A stretch of DNA of 64,000 bases, from positions 248,001-312,000 of the forward strand of contig NZ_QUMQ01000001.1 in NCBI RefSeq assembly GCF_003387075.1. Reading direction: 5' to 3'. The DNA comes from Asanoa ferruginea. Lineage in GTDB: Bacteria; Actinomycetota; Actinomycetes; Mycobacteriales; Micromonosporaceae. The position numbers were made by a program, and so were the translations under genes. This document shows positions 1 to 9,328 of the stretch, in pieces. Position 1 is the first letter of the stretch. Each line of letters opens with the position of its first letter. The notes below the pieces were generated by a model, which had not been told where the DNA came from, searched no databases, and saw only the letters and a list, made by a program, of their open reading frames with translations.

Positions 1-2
1 GT

Positions 3-929
3 GCCGCGCCGGTGCCGCCGGCCGTGCCGAAGCGCAAGAAGTGGCTCGACGACGAGTCGGGCTTTCCGCCTCCTCCTCCGCCGCCCGCTGAGCGGCGCGA
101 ACCGACCCGGCAGATGGCCACCGGGCGGATGTTCGAGCCGGACACTCCGGTCGACCCGTGGGCCGACGCCGACCCGTTGCCGGCGTACCCGATGGACGTC
201 ACTTATCCGCCCACGTGGGTCGAGCCCGCGGTGGCACCCCCAGCGCCGCCGCCGCTTCCCGTTCCTGTTCCGGCCCGCCCTCCGGTCAAGGTCCGCAAGG
301 CGAAGCGGCCCGAGCCGGCGCTGCCGCCGCCGGGATGGCGGCCGCCGCCCGGCTATGTCGCGGTCCCGGTGCGGCGCCGTCGCCGCTGGCCCTGGTTCGC
401 GCTGCTCTCGCTGCTCTGCTGCTGCGGCTGCCCGGCGTGGTTCGGTCTGCCGGTCTACGCGCAATACCCGGCCGAGGCGGCGGTGCCGAGCGCGGTCGGC
501 GGGCTGACGCTGCGCGACGACACGGCGAGCAAGCGCACGGCGCAGCAGCTCGAAGGTGACATGCGCGCCGCCTATCTGTTCGCCGCCTCGACCTTCGCCG
601 GGCTGTTCGTCGACAGCGACAACAAGCGGGCCACGGTCTACGGCACGACCGGGTTCCATTGGTCTCCGGACAGTGACGTCGCGGCTGAGATCAGCCGGGT
701 GACGCCCACCTACAAGTTGCACGACGTGCAGACCGTGAAGGCGACCGAACGCGGCGAGGCCCGGCGGTGCGGGGTCGGCACCGACAAGGGCGCGGAGGTG
801 GTCGTCTGCTCCTGGGTGGACTACGGCAGCCTCGGCACCGGCGTGTTCACCCGGCTCGACGTCGGCGACAGCAACAACCGGCTGAGTGCTCTGCGCGACA
901 CGATCGTCACGCGCAAATCGAAGGGTTGA
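3..929 (+). CDS. Proline-rich single-pass membrane protein, 5-prime partial
   Basis: The reading frame is open to the window edge, so the true start may lie upstream; a GTG at 12 is the first candidate inside. The N-terminal part is proline-rich and low complexity, typical of a disordered cytoplasmic region. An Arg cluster (RRRRRWPW) then leads into one hydrophobic segment with an unusual CCCGC run, followed by an extracytoplasmic domain of about 150 residues. The C-terminus (a CG..., then V-V-C-S-W-V-D-Y-G) matches the pattern of the protein at 30649-31323 (CG..., then A-V-C-G-W-A-D-H-G), so the two are probably distant paralogues. Function unknown. The next gene follows after 29 bp on the same strand. 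Confidence 0.7.
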   Translation, partial: AAPVPPAVPKRKKWLDDESGFPPPPPPPAERREPTRQMATGRMFEPDTPVDPWADADPLPAYPMDVTYPPTWVEPAVAPPAPPPLPVPVPARPPVKVRKAKRPEPALPPPGWRPPPGYVAVPVRRRRRWPWFALLSLLCCCGCPAWFGLPVYAQYPAEAAVPSAVGGLTLRDDTASKRTAQQLEGDMRAAYLFAASTFAGLFVDSDNKRATVYGTTGFHWSPDSDVAAEISRVTPTYKLHDVQTVKATERGEARRCGVGTDKGAEVVVCSWVDYGSLGTGVFTRLDVGDSNNRLSALRDTIVTRKSKG

Positions 930-958
930 ATCCCTCGAAAGAGGGGCACAATGATCGG

Positions 959-2428
959 ATGATCCGCCGGTGGCTGTTCGCCGACCAATTGGGGCCGCAC
1001 TTCCTCGACGCGCCCCGCCAACCGGTCCTGCTGGTCGAGTCGAAGGCCGTCTTCCGGCGCCGCGCGTTCCACCGGCAGAAGGCCCACCTCGTGCTTTCCG
1101 CCCTGCGCCACCGCGCCGCCGAACTCGGTGATCAAGCGATCTTCCTGCGCACGGAGACCTACGCCGAGGCGCTACGCAAGGTCAGCGGCGAACCACTCGA
1201 CGTATGCCATCCGACCTCTCGCCGTGCTCACGAGTTCGTGCAGGGTCTTGACGGGGTGACCGTGCGGCCGCCCCGCGGCTTCGCCACCAGCCCCGCTTCG
1301 TTCGTGGCCTGGGCCGACGGCCGGCACGGGCGCCTGCGGATGGAAGACTTCTACCGCGACGCCCGGCGCCGCCTCGACGTGCTGATGGATGGCGACGCAC
1401 CCGCCGGCGGGCGGTGGAACCTCGACACGGAGAACCGCCAGCCACCGCCCCGCGAAGGCATGGAGGTGCCGGCACCGCCAATGCCGGTGGAAGACGAGAT
1501 CGACGAGGGCGTACGCGCCGACCTCGACCAGTGGGAACGCGAGGGCATCCGTTTCGTCGGCGCCGACGGCCCGCGGCTGTTCCCGGCAACCCGCGCCGAG
1601 GCGCTGGCCAGGCTGCGGCATTTCATCAACCACCGACTATCGGCGTTCGGCCCTTATGAAGACGCGATGCTCGCCGACGACCCATGGATGGCCCACAGCA
1701 TGCTGTCGGCGCCGCTCAACCTGGGCCTGATCGACCCGTTGGACGCCGTACGCCGCGCGGAGGACGCCTACCGCGCCGGCAAGGCGCCACTGTCGAGCGT
1801 GGAGGGCTTCGTCCGCCAACTCATCGGCTGGCGCGACTACATCTGGCACCTCTACTGGTATTTCGGCGCCGACTACGGCGGCGCCGACGGCCTGCGCGCC
1901 ACCCGTCCGGTCCCGTCGTGGTTCCAGTCGCTCGACGCCGACTCGGTCGAGGCCCGCTGCCTGGCCGACGTCCTGCGCGGCGTCCGCGACCGGGGCTGGG
2001 TGCACCACATCCCGCGCCTGATGGTCCTCGGCAACTACGCGCTCCAGCGCGGCTGGCGCCCGGCCGAGCTGGTCGACTGGTTCCACCGCAGCTTCGTCGA
2101 CGGCTACGAGTGGGTGATGACGGCGAACGTCATCGGCATGAGCCAGTACGCCGACCTGGGCGCGATGACCACGAAGCCCTACGCGGCCGGCGGCGCCTAC
2201 ATCAACCGGATGAGCGACTACTGCCGCGGCTGCCGGTATGACCCGCGGTCGCGGTTGGGTGTCAACGCGTGCCCGTACACGGCAGGCTATTGGTCGTTCT
2301 TGGATCGCAATCGCGGCCGGTTGTTGGGCAACGCGCGGCTGGGCCAGGCGATGCGCCAACTGGATCGCCTGGAAGACCTGGGCGCGGTCCGCGACCAGGA
2401 ACGCGACCGCGGCGACCGCGCACCATGA
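959..2428 (+). CDS. Cryptochrome/photolyase family protein, FeS (6-4) type
   Basis: This 489-aa protein belongs to the deoxyribodipyrimidine photolyase-related family (prokaryotic FeS-BCP (6-4) photolyases such as Agrobacterium PhrB), which use FAD and light to repair UV lesions. Cysteines at about residues 334, 422, 425 and 438 have spacings of 88, 3 and 13, exactly those of the four PhrB cluster ligands, so a 4Fe-4S cluster is expected. The N-terminal start ([15 protein letters not shown]) is the usual antenna-domain beginning. The ATG at 959 is preceded by GAGGGG at 941-946; an ATG at 951 is in another frame and stops at once. The stop overlaps the next start as ATGA, implying translational coupling. 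Repair activity itself is inferred from family. Confidence 0.9.
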   Translation: MIRRWLFADQLGPHFLDAPRQPVLLVESKAVFRRRAFHRQKAHLVLSALRHRAAELGDQAIFLRTETYAEALRKVSGEPLDVCHPTSRRAHEFVQGLDGVTVRPPRGFATSPASFVAWADGRHGRLRMEDFYRDARRRLDVLMDGDAPAGGRWNLDTENRQPPPREGMEVPAPPMPVEDEIDEGVRADLDQWEREGIRFVGADGPRLFPATRAEALARLRHFINHRLSAFGPYEDAMLADDPWMAHSMLSAPLNLGLIDPLDAVRRAEDAYRAGKAPLSSVEGFVRQLIGWRDYIWHLYWYFGADYGGADGLRATRPVPSWFQSLDADSVEARCLADVLRGVRDRGWVHHIPRLMVLGNYALQRGWRPAELVDWFHRSFVDGYEWVMTANVIGMSQYADLGAMTTKPYAAGGAYINRMSDYCRGCRYDPRSRLGVNACPYTAGYWSFLDRNRGRLLGNARLGQAMRQLDRLEDLGAVRDQERDRGDRAP

Positions 2429-3180
2429 CCGCGTCCTATGTGGTCACCGGCGGCGCGGGCGGCGTCGGCCGGGCGATCGCCTCGCGCCTGCTCGCGGTCG
2501 AGTCCACCACCGTGGTGGTCCTCGACCTGACCCCGGTGTCGTGGTCCCATCCACGCCTGCTCACGGTGACCGGCGACGCCACCGACGAGGCCGCTGCTTC
2601 GTCGGCGGCCGACCTGGCCGAGGCGGCGGCACCGCTGGCCGGCTGGGTCAACAACGCGGCCGTCTTCCGCGACCTGTCGTTGTCCTCGGCGCCGGCGGCC
2701 GAGGTGGTCGCGCTGATCGCACTCAACCTGGCGCCGGCGGTGGTCGGCTCGGCGGTGGCGGTCCGCCGCTTCCTGGCGGCCGGCACCCCGGGTGCGATCG
2801 TCAACGTCTCGTCACACCAGGCCCAGCGAGCGGTCCGCGGCGCCCTCCCCTACGCGACCGCAAAGGCGGCGGTGGAGGGCCTGACGCGGGCGTTGGCGGT
2901 CGATTACGGGCCGTCCGGGATCCGGGCGAACGCGGTGGCGTTGGGCTCGATCGAGACGGAGCGCTACGCGGGCTATCTGGCCGGCCTGCCAGCGACGGCG
3001 GTGACCCAGGTGGCGGAGGAGATGGCGCGTCTCCACCCGATCGGCCGCGTCGGCCGGGCCGACGAGGTGGCGGAGGCGGTCGCCTTCTTTCTCTCCCCTG
3101 GGGCCAGCCTGATCACCGGCACGGTCATCCCCGTCGACGGCGGCCGCGCCGCTCAGGGCCAGGACCCAGAGTCGCGCTGA
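2425..3180 (+). CDS. Short-chain dehydrogenase/reductase (SDR)
   Basis: A 251-aa classical SDR. Visible motifs are the nucleotide-binding TGGAGGVG at residues 8-15, the NNA motif (VNNAAVF), the catalytic Ser region (NVSSHQ near residue 130) and Y143-x3-K147 (YATAKA). The C-terminal DGGRA after the cofactor loop is normal for the family. Start is the ATG at 2425 that overlaps the photolyase stop by four bases, so the two are co-translated. A link between SDR activity and photorepair is not obvious; co-transcription may only reflect stress regulation. Substrate cannot be told from sequence. Confidence 0.88.
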   Translation: MTASYVVTGGAGGVGRAIASRLLAVESTTVVVLDLTPVSWSHPRLLTVTGDATDEAAASSAADLAEAAAPLAGWVNNAAVFRDLSLSSAPAAEVVALIALNLAPAVVGSAVAVRRFLAAGTPGAIVNVSSHQAQRAVRGALPYATAKAAVEGLTRALAVDYGPSGIRANAVALGSIETERYAGYLAGLPATAVTQVAEEMARLHPIGRVGRADEVAEAVAFFLSPGASLITGTVIPVDGGRAAQGQDPESR

Positions 3181-3193
3181 GGTCGTCGCGGGT

Positions 3194-3526
3194 TCAGTTC
3201 CACGGGATGCCGCAGGCCTGGGCGATCGCCGCGATGAGACCGGCCGCCGCACCGACCTCTTCGAAGCGATCCCGCGCGGAGCGGAGCCGGTTCGCCAGCC
3301 GCGGCGCATCCGTGGGTCGGCTCACCGCCTCCTCGACGTCCTCGACAGCGGCGCGGGCTGCGGCACGGTCGCTGGCCTGGTCGATCAAGGTGCGAAGCTG
3401 GCCCAGCAGGGCATCCAGGTCGGTCGCGGATACCGGTGAGTGATAGTTGACGGTCGCGCTGGCCTCCTTGCCGGCAGCCACCGGGCCGTGGAACGTGCCG
3501 CCGCTGATGCTGACTCCGTCGCTCAC
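3194..3526 (-). CDS. Small SGGTF-motif protein, partner of the upstream membrane protein
   Basis: A 110-aa protein. The first 25 residues form a short beta-rich element, VSISGGTFHGP followed by AAGKEASATVN, and the rest is predicted alpha-helical (DLDALLGQLRTLIDQA; VEDVEEAV). The same element (VNVSGGTFNGP, then FGREATATAN) closes the 586-aa membrane protein upstream, whose stop this ATG overlaps by four bases, so the two are coupled and share a motif. Short G-rich elements of this type accompany actinobacterial conflict-system and STAND-associated proteins, where a role as docking or oligomerisation modules has been proposed. The helical part may match DUF5955, but I am not certain. No catalytic residues are apparent. 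Confidence 0.75.
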   Translation of the reverse strand: MSDGVSISGGTFHGPVAAGKEASATVNYHSPVSATDLDALLGQLRTLIDQASDRAAARAAVEDVEEAVSRPTDAPRLANRLRSARDRFEEVGAAAGLIAAIAQACGIPWN

Positions 3527-5283
3527 GCTTTCTTCGCTCCGTTGGGCACGGCCGCTGCGTTGCTGCCGACCGCCGCGCCGTTGGCGGTGGCTGTCGCCTC
3601 ACGACCGAACGCGGCGGGACCGTTGAAGGTGCCGCCCGAGACGTTGACCACCGAGTTGTCATGGACCACGTTGACACGCTGGATCAACTCGCTGGTGTCG
3701 ACGCCCTGGCTCTCCAGGTAGTCGATCACCGCGCCGGTCAATCGGCGCTCGATGAGCTTGCTGTACTTGGTGGAGTCCAGCGTCTGAATGAAGGTGTCCG
3801 GGCCGCGGGCGGATGCGAGCGCGCGGATGCTGGTGCGAGCGCCGTAGTCGTATCGCAGGGCCTCGAAGCTGCGCCGGTCCATCCGGTTCATGCGAGCGGT
3901 CATGGTCCAGTGCCGAAAGAGCCCGGCGGCCAACTCCAGCGGGGCGAGGATCAACGCCACCGGCAGCGCGCGGACCGCCTCGGCCAGCGCCCGAAGCAGC
4001 AGGTCTGAACTGTTGCGGGGCAGATGGTCGATCTCGTGGAACCGATCGTCGAGAGGCCCGAGCATCGTCGGCACATACTCGAGATACAACAGCCCGCCCT
4101 CGACCGCCAGGTGGACGAACGCCGAGACCTCGACCTCCTGATCCTCCGCGCCAAGAATCGGGTAGCCGTACTGGTCACGCACCGCGGTGCCGCGGGTTCC
4201 GGTGGTGGCCCGCAGAAAATGTCGCGCGCTCGCCTGAGGATGCCGGATGAAGGCTTCGATGGCGGCGCGGCTGGTGTAAGGGAAGGGGAGCCGGGCCGCC
4301 AGGTCGACCAGCGGACTGGTGGGCTCCCGGTCACCCGCCGCGACAATCACGTCGCGGAGTTGGAGGCCGGCGATCTGCTCCGGCTCCGGAAGCGAGTCGT
4401 CGCGCAGGTCGGCGAGCCGCCGCTTGACGTATCGGTTGAGGGCGACCGGGTCGATGCGGACCAGTTCACCCGGCGCGTAGCCGCTGGGATCCGCGGCGCG
4501 CCTCAGCTCGAGCACCATGGACCAGTCACGACCCCGCCGGCCGGCCCCAAGGAAGGGCTCGTTTCCACTGTAGAGCAGCAGGTTGCCGTCCTGGGCTCCG
4601 CCGGCGACCTGGGCCCTCCGCTCGAGCCGCTGGCTGCGAAGTCGCGGCAGCTGGTGCGCCGCCTCCGGCGCCAGCTCGCGTACGAGTGTCAGGAGGTTGC
4701 GGTTGTTCGCGAAGGTCAGGGTTCCGAACACGAGCCCAGCGAAGACCACGGTCTCGACGATCAGTTGGAAGCCAGTCGGTGACGACGGCTCCACGAACGC
4801 CTGGTCGCCCTCGATGGTGGGACGTGCGATCAGCAGATACAGCGGAACCAGGACGAAGAACTCCGCGGCCACGACGATCAACACCGTGCCCAGTGCGATC
4901 TTGCCCCAGTCCAACGACGTGTGCTGGCGGAGCAGCATCGGGACGGCGAACCACAGCACTGTGCCGTAGACGATCAGAACGCCCCACGGCAGCAGACCCA
5001 CGCCGACGATCAGCACGACAGTGAGCGCGGCGGCGCGCAAGATCCAGCGAAACCGGGCCCGGAAGGCGTGCCGCACGACGGGCTCGACATCGAACTCATA
5101 CGACGGGGCCACCGCGCGGTGCTCGTCTTCGACGAGTTCGCTGATCACGCGATCGGCGAAGCTCCGGTCGGTGTACGCGGCCCCACACAGATAGCGGGTC
5201 GTCGCCGTCAGGTGCCGCGCCGGCGGCCGCGGACCGTCGCCGTGGTGGAACGGCAACTCGCCTGCCGCTTGCGGTCTCGTCAC
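3523..5283 (-). CDS. Multi-pass membrane protein with C-terminal SGGTF motif
   Basis: A 586-aa protein of unknown function. An N-terminal segment (YLCGAAYTDRSFADRVI and following) precedes about four hydrophobic helices between roughly residues 80 and 200. A long soluble region of about 340 residues then ends in SGGTFNGP near residue 549 and a low-complexity Ala/Asn tail. The tail motif is shared with the 110-aa protein encoded just downstream with a 4-bp overlap. GTG start at 5283; the divergent zinc-ribbon gene begins 88 bp away, so this is a promoter region. The pairing of membrane protein and motif-sharing small protein looks like a sensor/effector arrangement, which is inference only. 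Confidence 0.8.
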   Translation of the reverse strand: MTRPQAAGELPFHHGDGPRPPARHLTATTRYLCGAAYTDRSFADRVISELVEDEHRAVAPSYEFDVEPVVRHAFRARFRWILRAAALTVVLIVGVGLLPWGVLIVYGTVLWFAVPMLLRQHTSLDWGKIALGTVLIVVAAEFFVLVPLYLLIARPTIEGDQAFVEPSSPTGFQLIVETVVFAGLVFGTLTFANNRNLLTLVRELAPEAAHQLPRLRSQRLERRAQVAGGAQDGNLLLYSGNEPFLGAGRRGRDWSMVLELRRAADPSGYAPGELVRIDPVALNRYVKRRLADLRDDSLPEPEQIAGLQLRDVIVAAGDREPTSPLVDLAARLPFPYTSRAAIEAFIRHPQASARHFLRATTGTRGTAVRDQYGYPILGAEDQEVEVSAFVHLAVEGGLLYLEYVPTMLGPLDDRFHEIDHLPRNSSDLLLRALAEAVRALPVALILAPLELAAGLFRHWTMTARMNRMDRRSFEALRYDYGARTSIRALASARGPDTFIQTLDSTKYSKLIERRLTGAVIDYLESQGVDTSELIQRVNVVHDNSVVNVSGGTFNGPAAFGREATATANGAAVGSNAAAVPNGAKKA

Positions 5284-5370
5284 CGGGACGACGGTAACCC
5301 TTGTTCCCGCGGACGGTAATCACCGGAACGAGGTACCGGCTCAACCGGCCGATACGCGTACCGTGTAGCG

Positions 5371-6156
5371 GTGACGCCCTGGCAGTGTGGCGAATGCGGC
5401 CGGCGCAACGAGCCTCTCGCCACGACGTGCGCGGTCTGTGGGAATCCCGCCGACGAGCCGGCAGCTGATCCCGTCAACGAGACTGCGCCCGCTCCCGCGA
5501 CGAGCTACGAACCGCTGCGCGCCTACCAGCCCGCCGCCCGCGTTCGTCGCCAGCGCGGACCGCTGATCGCTGGGATCGCCGCCCTCGCCCTGCTCGTCCT
5601 GGCCGGCGGCGGCTGGTATGCCGGCGTCCACGAACGGCTCACCGCGAGTCCGGAGGCCACGAGCACCACGACCGTAGCGCCACCTGATACCGCGCCCACC
5701 TTCACCACTGCCCCGGTCGAGCCCACGATCGCCCCGCCGCCCCAGACCGTCGGGATGGTGACCATCCACCCGGCGGTCACCGACGAGCGTGCGCCGGCGG
5801 TGGCCGCCCTGTTCGACGGCTACTTCTCGGCGATCAACGCGCACAACGCCGAGCAGGCCGTCGCTGCCTTCGATCCGGCCGGAAACATCGCTCCCACCGA
5901 CGCTGATGCGGTGGCGAAGTTCGCTACCGACATCTCCACCACCTGGGACTCCGACGTGGTGCTGATGTGGCTCGGCGACAACGGTCCGGGCGCCGTGCAG
6001 GCTCAGGTGACCTTCACCAGCCGCCAGGATCCATACTTCGGCCCGACCGGACGGGAGTCGGAAACCTGCACGCTATGGGACATCACCTATCTGCTGACTC
6101 AACCCGCCGGCGCACACCGCATCCACAGCGGCTCCGCGACCAGCACACCTTGCTGA
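5371..6156 (+). CDS. Zinc-ribbon, membrane-anchored hypothetical protein
   Basis: A 261-aa protein that begins with a four-Cys zinc ribbon (CGECGRRNEPLATTCAVCG, CxxC-x12-CxxC), then a flexible stretch, an Arg-flanked hydrophobic helix around residues 65-83 (LIAGIAALALLVLAGGGWYAG), and a Thr/Pro-rich linker. The extracytoplasmic domain of about 130 residues (VAALFDGYFSAINAHNAEQAVAAFDP) resembles SnoaL/NTF2-like or ketosteroid-isomerase-like folds often found outside the membrane in actinobacteria. GTG start; divergent from the 586-aa membrane protein gene. Exact role unknown. Confidence 0.8.
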   Translation: MTPWQCGECGRRNEPLATTCAVCGNPADEPAADPVNETAPAPATSYEPLRAYQPAARVRRQRGPLIAGIAALALLVLAGGGWYAGVHERLTASPEATSTTTVAPPDTAPTFTTAPVEPTIAPPPQTVGMVTIHPAVTDERAPAVAALFDGYFSAINAHNAEQAVAAFDPAGNIAPTDADAVAKFATDISTTWDSDVVLMWLGDNGPGAVQAQVTFTSRQDPYFGPTGRESETCTLWDITYLLTQPAGAHRIHSGSATSTPC

Positions 6157-6181
6157 GGCAGCCGCTGTCTACAGTGGCGAG

Positions 6182-6724
6182 ATGGTGCTGTCGATCGATG
6201 GTCTTTGGGGTGAGATCGAGGCCTGGCTGCAGGCTCATGCGCCGGCGACGTTCGGCGCGTTGAGTCCGCCGGCGGGAGATGACGTGCTCGGCGATCTGGC
6301 GGCCCGGCTCGGGCTGGCTCTGCCCGCCGAGTTGGTCGCCAGCTTGCGACGGCACAACGGTGCCGACAACTCGCGGGTTGGGCCTGGGTTCTCCTTCCCA
6401 GGGGATTTTCATTTGCTCGACGCCGACGGGATTGTTGCCCAGGCTTCGGTGGGAAAGCGTCTGTTGGAGCATGACGACGACGTCCGCGGTCGGTAATGGC
6501 ACGAGGCGTGGATTCCGTTCGCGGCGGACTTCTGCGGGGGCCCGTTCGGTGGCAGGTGGGAGTCGCTGCGGGACCTGTTCGCGGACACGGTGGACGCGCT
6601 CGCCCAGATACCGCCAACTCGCGTCGGCCGTCTCCCCGCCGACTACCCCCGGCCCGGCGGCTGGCCGACGTCGCGACCGACCGTCGACCAAGGGCAACTC
6701 GCGTGGCGCGACCACCGGGACTGA
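6182..6724 (+). pseudogene. SMI1/KNR4-like gene interrupted by an in-frame stop
   Basis: The frame starts at ATG 6182 with an SMI1/KNR4-like N-terminus (LWGEIEAWLQAH; LGLALPAELVASLRRHNGAD). A TAA at 6494-6496 interrupts it, but the same frame continues to TGA at 6722-6724 with typical family residues (WHEAWIPFAADFCGG), then GGRWESLRDLFADTVDAL. The stop falls where family members usually carry an aromatic residue before WHPxWIPFAxD, so a point mutation from TAC or TAT is likely. A segment normally present between the PFAAD and GGRWESL parts also seems missing, suggesting a deletion. Intact relatives are immunity or interaction proteins in toxin systems. I read this as a decayed gene; readthrough or sequencing error are alternatives. 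Confidence 0.75.
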
Positions 6725-6730
6725 CAGGCG

Positions 6731-7507
6731 TCACAGGGTGTCCAGGGACGCGCGGCGCCGAGACTCGGCCTCGAAGATCTTCAGCAATAAAGCCGCCACT
6801 ACCGCGTATGCCGCGCCCACCGCGACCTCTCGACCCAGTGGCGACAGAGCCGCACCGAAGCCATCGCCCGCGACCAGGCGGCGGGCCGCCTCCGCCGAAT
6901 GGGTGATCGGCAGGCCGCCGCCCACGACCCGCATCCACGCCGGCAGGTGGTCGGCCGGCACGTTCACGCCGGTCAGCAGCAGCAACAGCGACACCGACAC
7001 GTTGGAGACCAGCCACACGTCGCGGAAGCGCAAGCCCAGCGCGCCCAGGGTCAGGCCGAAGAACGCGCACGACAGCGACCCGACCGCGAGCGTCAACGCC
7101 AACCCGGGCAGCGCGCCCAACGGGATGCGCAACCCCAGCAGCAACGACCCGACCGTCAACGTGAAGGCGGCGATCAACAACCCGTTGCCCGCATAGGGAA
7201 TCGCCCGACCGAGGAACACCAGCGTCCGCGGCCGCGGCGAGAGCAGCACGTGGCCGAGCGTCCCGTAACGCCGCTCGTTGGAGACCGCCATCGTGCCGCC
7301 GAAGACGCAGGCCAGTGACGCGGCCAGGACCGCGTTGCCGACGATGTAGAACGTGTCGTCCGCTACGCCCAGCTGGCGGCCCAGAAAGGCGAAGAACAAC
7401 AGCTGGAATAAAGGCCCGACCAGCAGGGTGCCGACGAACATCGACGGGGTAGTCCAGTTGAACAGGGCGCGGTAGGCGATCACGCCGCCGACGGCGAGTA
7501 GGCGCAT
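6731..7507 (-). CDS. ABC-2 type transporter permease
   Basis: A 258-aa integral membrane protein with about six hydrophobic helices, in the ABC-2 permease superfamily (motifs YRALFNWTTPSMFVGTLL; FGLTLGALGLRFRD; LLLLTGVNVPADHLPAWM, the last typical of the periplasmic amphipathic segment before the final helices). It is the last gene of a three-gene exporter operon: ATPase (8291-9289), a first permease (7521-8294) and this one, 13 bp downstream. Two different permeases with one ATPase imply a heterodimeric membrane channel. The substrate is probably a drug, lipid or antibiotic, but the sequence does not show which. Confidence 0.88.
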   Translation of the reverse strand: MRLLAVGGVIAYRALFNWTTPSMFVGTLLVGPLFQLLFFAFLGRQLGVADDTFYIVGNAVLAASLACVFGGTMAVSNERRYGTLGHVLLSPRPRTLVFLGRAIPYAGNGLLIAAFTLTVGSLLLGLRIPLGALPGLALTLAVGSLSCAFFGLTLGALGLRFRDVWLVSNVSVSLLLLLTGVNVPADHLPAWMRVVGGGLPITHSAEAARRLVAGDGFGAALSPLGREVAVGAAYAVVAALLLKIFEAESRRRASLDTL

Positions 7508-7520
7508 GGCAGACCAAACC

Positions 7521-8294
7521 TCAGGCTAGGGCGAGGGTCGCGTTCGCGCGGGCGCGACGCTCCACGTAGGACATCGTTACGGCGCCGGCCGCCAGGCATA
7601 CCGCGCTGATCGCCAGGCAGATGCCCAGCGACGGCCAGACGGGGCCCGAGCCGGTGACCGACTCGCGGACCGCGCGCGCCGCCCACGTCGTCGGCAGCAC
7701 CGCGCCGATCGGGCCCGTCCAGCCGGGGAGCACCGTGATCGGCACGAGCATTCCCGAGACCAGCCAGATCGGGTATTCCAGCGTGTTGTTGATGGCGTTG
7801 GCGTTCGGCAGCAGCACGAACGTCGACGCCAGCAGCAGGCCGAACATGCCCAGGCCGAGGATCGCGGCCGGCACCGAGACGGCGAACGCCACCGGGTCGG
7901 CCACGTCGAGCGGGATCCGGTAGACGAGACCGCCCCAGAGCAGGGTCGCGATCATCGCGTAGGTGCCGGTGACCGCGGTCGCCAGCGTGATCGGGAAGAC
8001 CAGCAGCGCCGGCGGGCGGGGCGCCAGCATGAGCATCTCCAGCGTGCCCTGCCAGCGCTGCATCTGGATGGCGCCGCCCGAGCCGAACAGCACCGAGCTC
8101 CAGACCGCCATCATCCCCGCGCCGACCGCGGCCTCCAGCAGGCGGTGCGGTTCCGTTCCCGCCCGGAACAGATAAACAGCCAGGGTCGCCTGCACCAGGG
8201 GTACGAACAACGCGGTCGCGATCTCGAATTGCGACCGGCTGAGCTGCTTGACGTGCAACAGCGTGGCGACACCGATCAACCGCAACAACGTCAT
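7521..8294 (-). CDS. ABC-2 type transporter permease
   Basis: A 257-aa protein with about six predicted membrane helices, including the LVSGMLVPITVLPGWTGPIG segment that marks ABC-2 exporters. It overlaps the ATPase gene by four bases, so translation is coupled, and is followed 13 bp later by the second permease. The partner relation with the permease at 6731-7507 is inferred from position and similar topology. No substrate evidence. Confidence 0.88.
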   Translation of the reverse strand: MTLLRLIGVATLLHVKQLSRSQFEIATALFVPLVQATLAVYLFRAGTEPHRLLEAAVGAGMMAVWSSVLFGSGGAIQMQRWQGTLEMLMLAPRPPALLVFPITLATAVTGTYAMIATLLWGGLVYRIPLDVADPVAFAVSVPAAILGLGMFGLLLASTFVLLPNANAINNTLEYPIWLVSGMLVPITVLPGWTGPIGAVLPTTWAARAVRESVTGSGPVWPSLGICLAISAVCLAAGAVTMSYVERRARANATLALA

Positions 8295-9289
8295 GCGGTC
8301 ACCATCGCCGGCGTGCGGTCGACCCCGTTGACGATCGCGATGTAGGCATCCTCCAGCGTCGGCTGCCGCGCCGTCACCCGGCCCAGCCGCACCCCGTCGA
8401 GCGCGCTCAGCACGGAAGCCTGCACGTCGACCGTGGCGTCCGACTGGATGGTCAGCACCTGACTCGTGCCGACCACTTCGACGCTCGCCTCGCGTACCCC
8501 CGGAAGCACGTCGATCCCGGCCAGTTGCTCGTCACTGACCCCGAAGGCCTGCACCTCCAGCACGCGGCGACCCTCGGCGTGGTGCTTGAGCTCGTCGGCG
8601 GTGCCCAGCGCCTGGATCTCGCCGCCGGCGATCACCGCGATCCGGTCGCACAGCTCCTCGGCCTCGGCCATGTAGTGGGTGGTGAGCAGAACGGTCGTCC
8701 CCGTGGCGGCAAGGCCGGCGACCGTGTTGCGCAACTCCCGTGCGGCGACCGGGTCGACACCGATCGACGGCTCGTCGAGGAACAGCACCTCGGGGTCGTG
8801 CAGCAGACCGCGGGCGATGTGCAGCCGCTGCCGCATGCCCCGCGAGTAGCCCTCGACCCGTTCCCGCTCCCGCCCGGTCAGCCCGACCAGCTCCAGCAGC
8901 TCGCCGATCCGCTGCTTCTGCCGCGCGGCCGGCACGGCGTAGAGCTCGGCGAAGTAGCGCAGGTTGTCCAGCGCCGACAGCCGGTCGTAGAGGCCACGGT
9001 CGCCGCCGAAGACGTACCCGATGCGGCGCCGCACTTCCCGGGTCTGTGACACCACGTCGAAGCCGCACACCCGCGCGGTGCCCGAGGTGGGTATGAGCAG
9101 GGTGTTGAGCATCTTGATGGTGGTGGTCTTGCCCGCGCCGTTGGGCCCGAGCAGGCCGAACAGCTCACCCCGGCGGACGTCGAGGTCGACACCGCGAACG
9201 GCGTCGATCTCGACCCGGCGGGGATTGAACCAGCCCGTGCGGGTGCGGTAGGTCCGGCGCAGGCCACGCGCCTCGATCGCGAGGGTCAT
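8291..9289 (-). CDS. ABC transporter ATP-binding protein
   Basis: A 332-aa ATPase of the DrrA/ABC-2 exporter type. Walker A is GPNGAGKTT at residues 48-56, the signature is YSRGMRQ (a variant of LSGGQ seen in this subfamily), Walker B is VLFLDEP, and the switch His lies in TTHYMAEAEEL. The C-terminal 100 residues form the extra regulatory domain typical of DrrA-like proteins (TLEDAYIAIVNG). It opens an operon with two permeases. A perfect inverted repeat lies 40 bp upstream of the start, between this gene and the ArsR regulator, which points to direct control by that regulator. Confidence 0.92.
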   Translation of the reverse strand: MTLAIEARGLRRTYRTRTGWFNPRRVEIDAVRGVDLDVRRGELFGLLGPNGAGKTTTIKMLNTLLIPTSGTARVCGFDVVSQTREVRRRIGYVFGGDRGLYDRLSALDNLRYFAELYAVPAARQKQRIGELLELVGLTGRERERVEGYSRGMRQRLHIARGLLHDPEVLFLDEPSIGVDPVAARELRNTVAGLAATGTTVLLTTHYMAEAEELCDRIAVIAGGEIQALGTADELKHHAEGRRVLEVQAFGVSDEQLAGIDVLPGVREASVEVVGTSQVLTIQSDATVDVQASVLSALDGVRLGRVTARQPTLEDAYIAIVNGVDRTPAMVTA

Positions 9290-9328
9290 GCGGAGAAAGT
9301 AGGTGCGCCCGCGCAGTCAGGGAAACGA

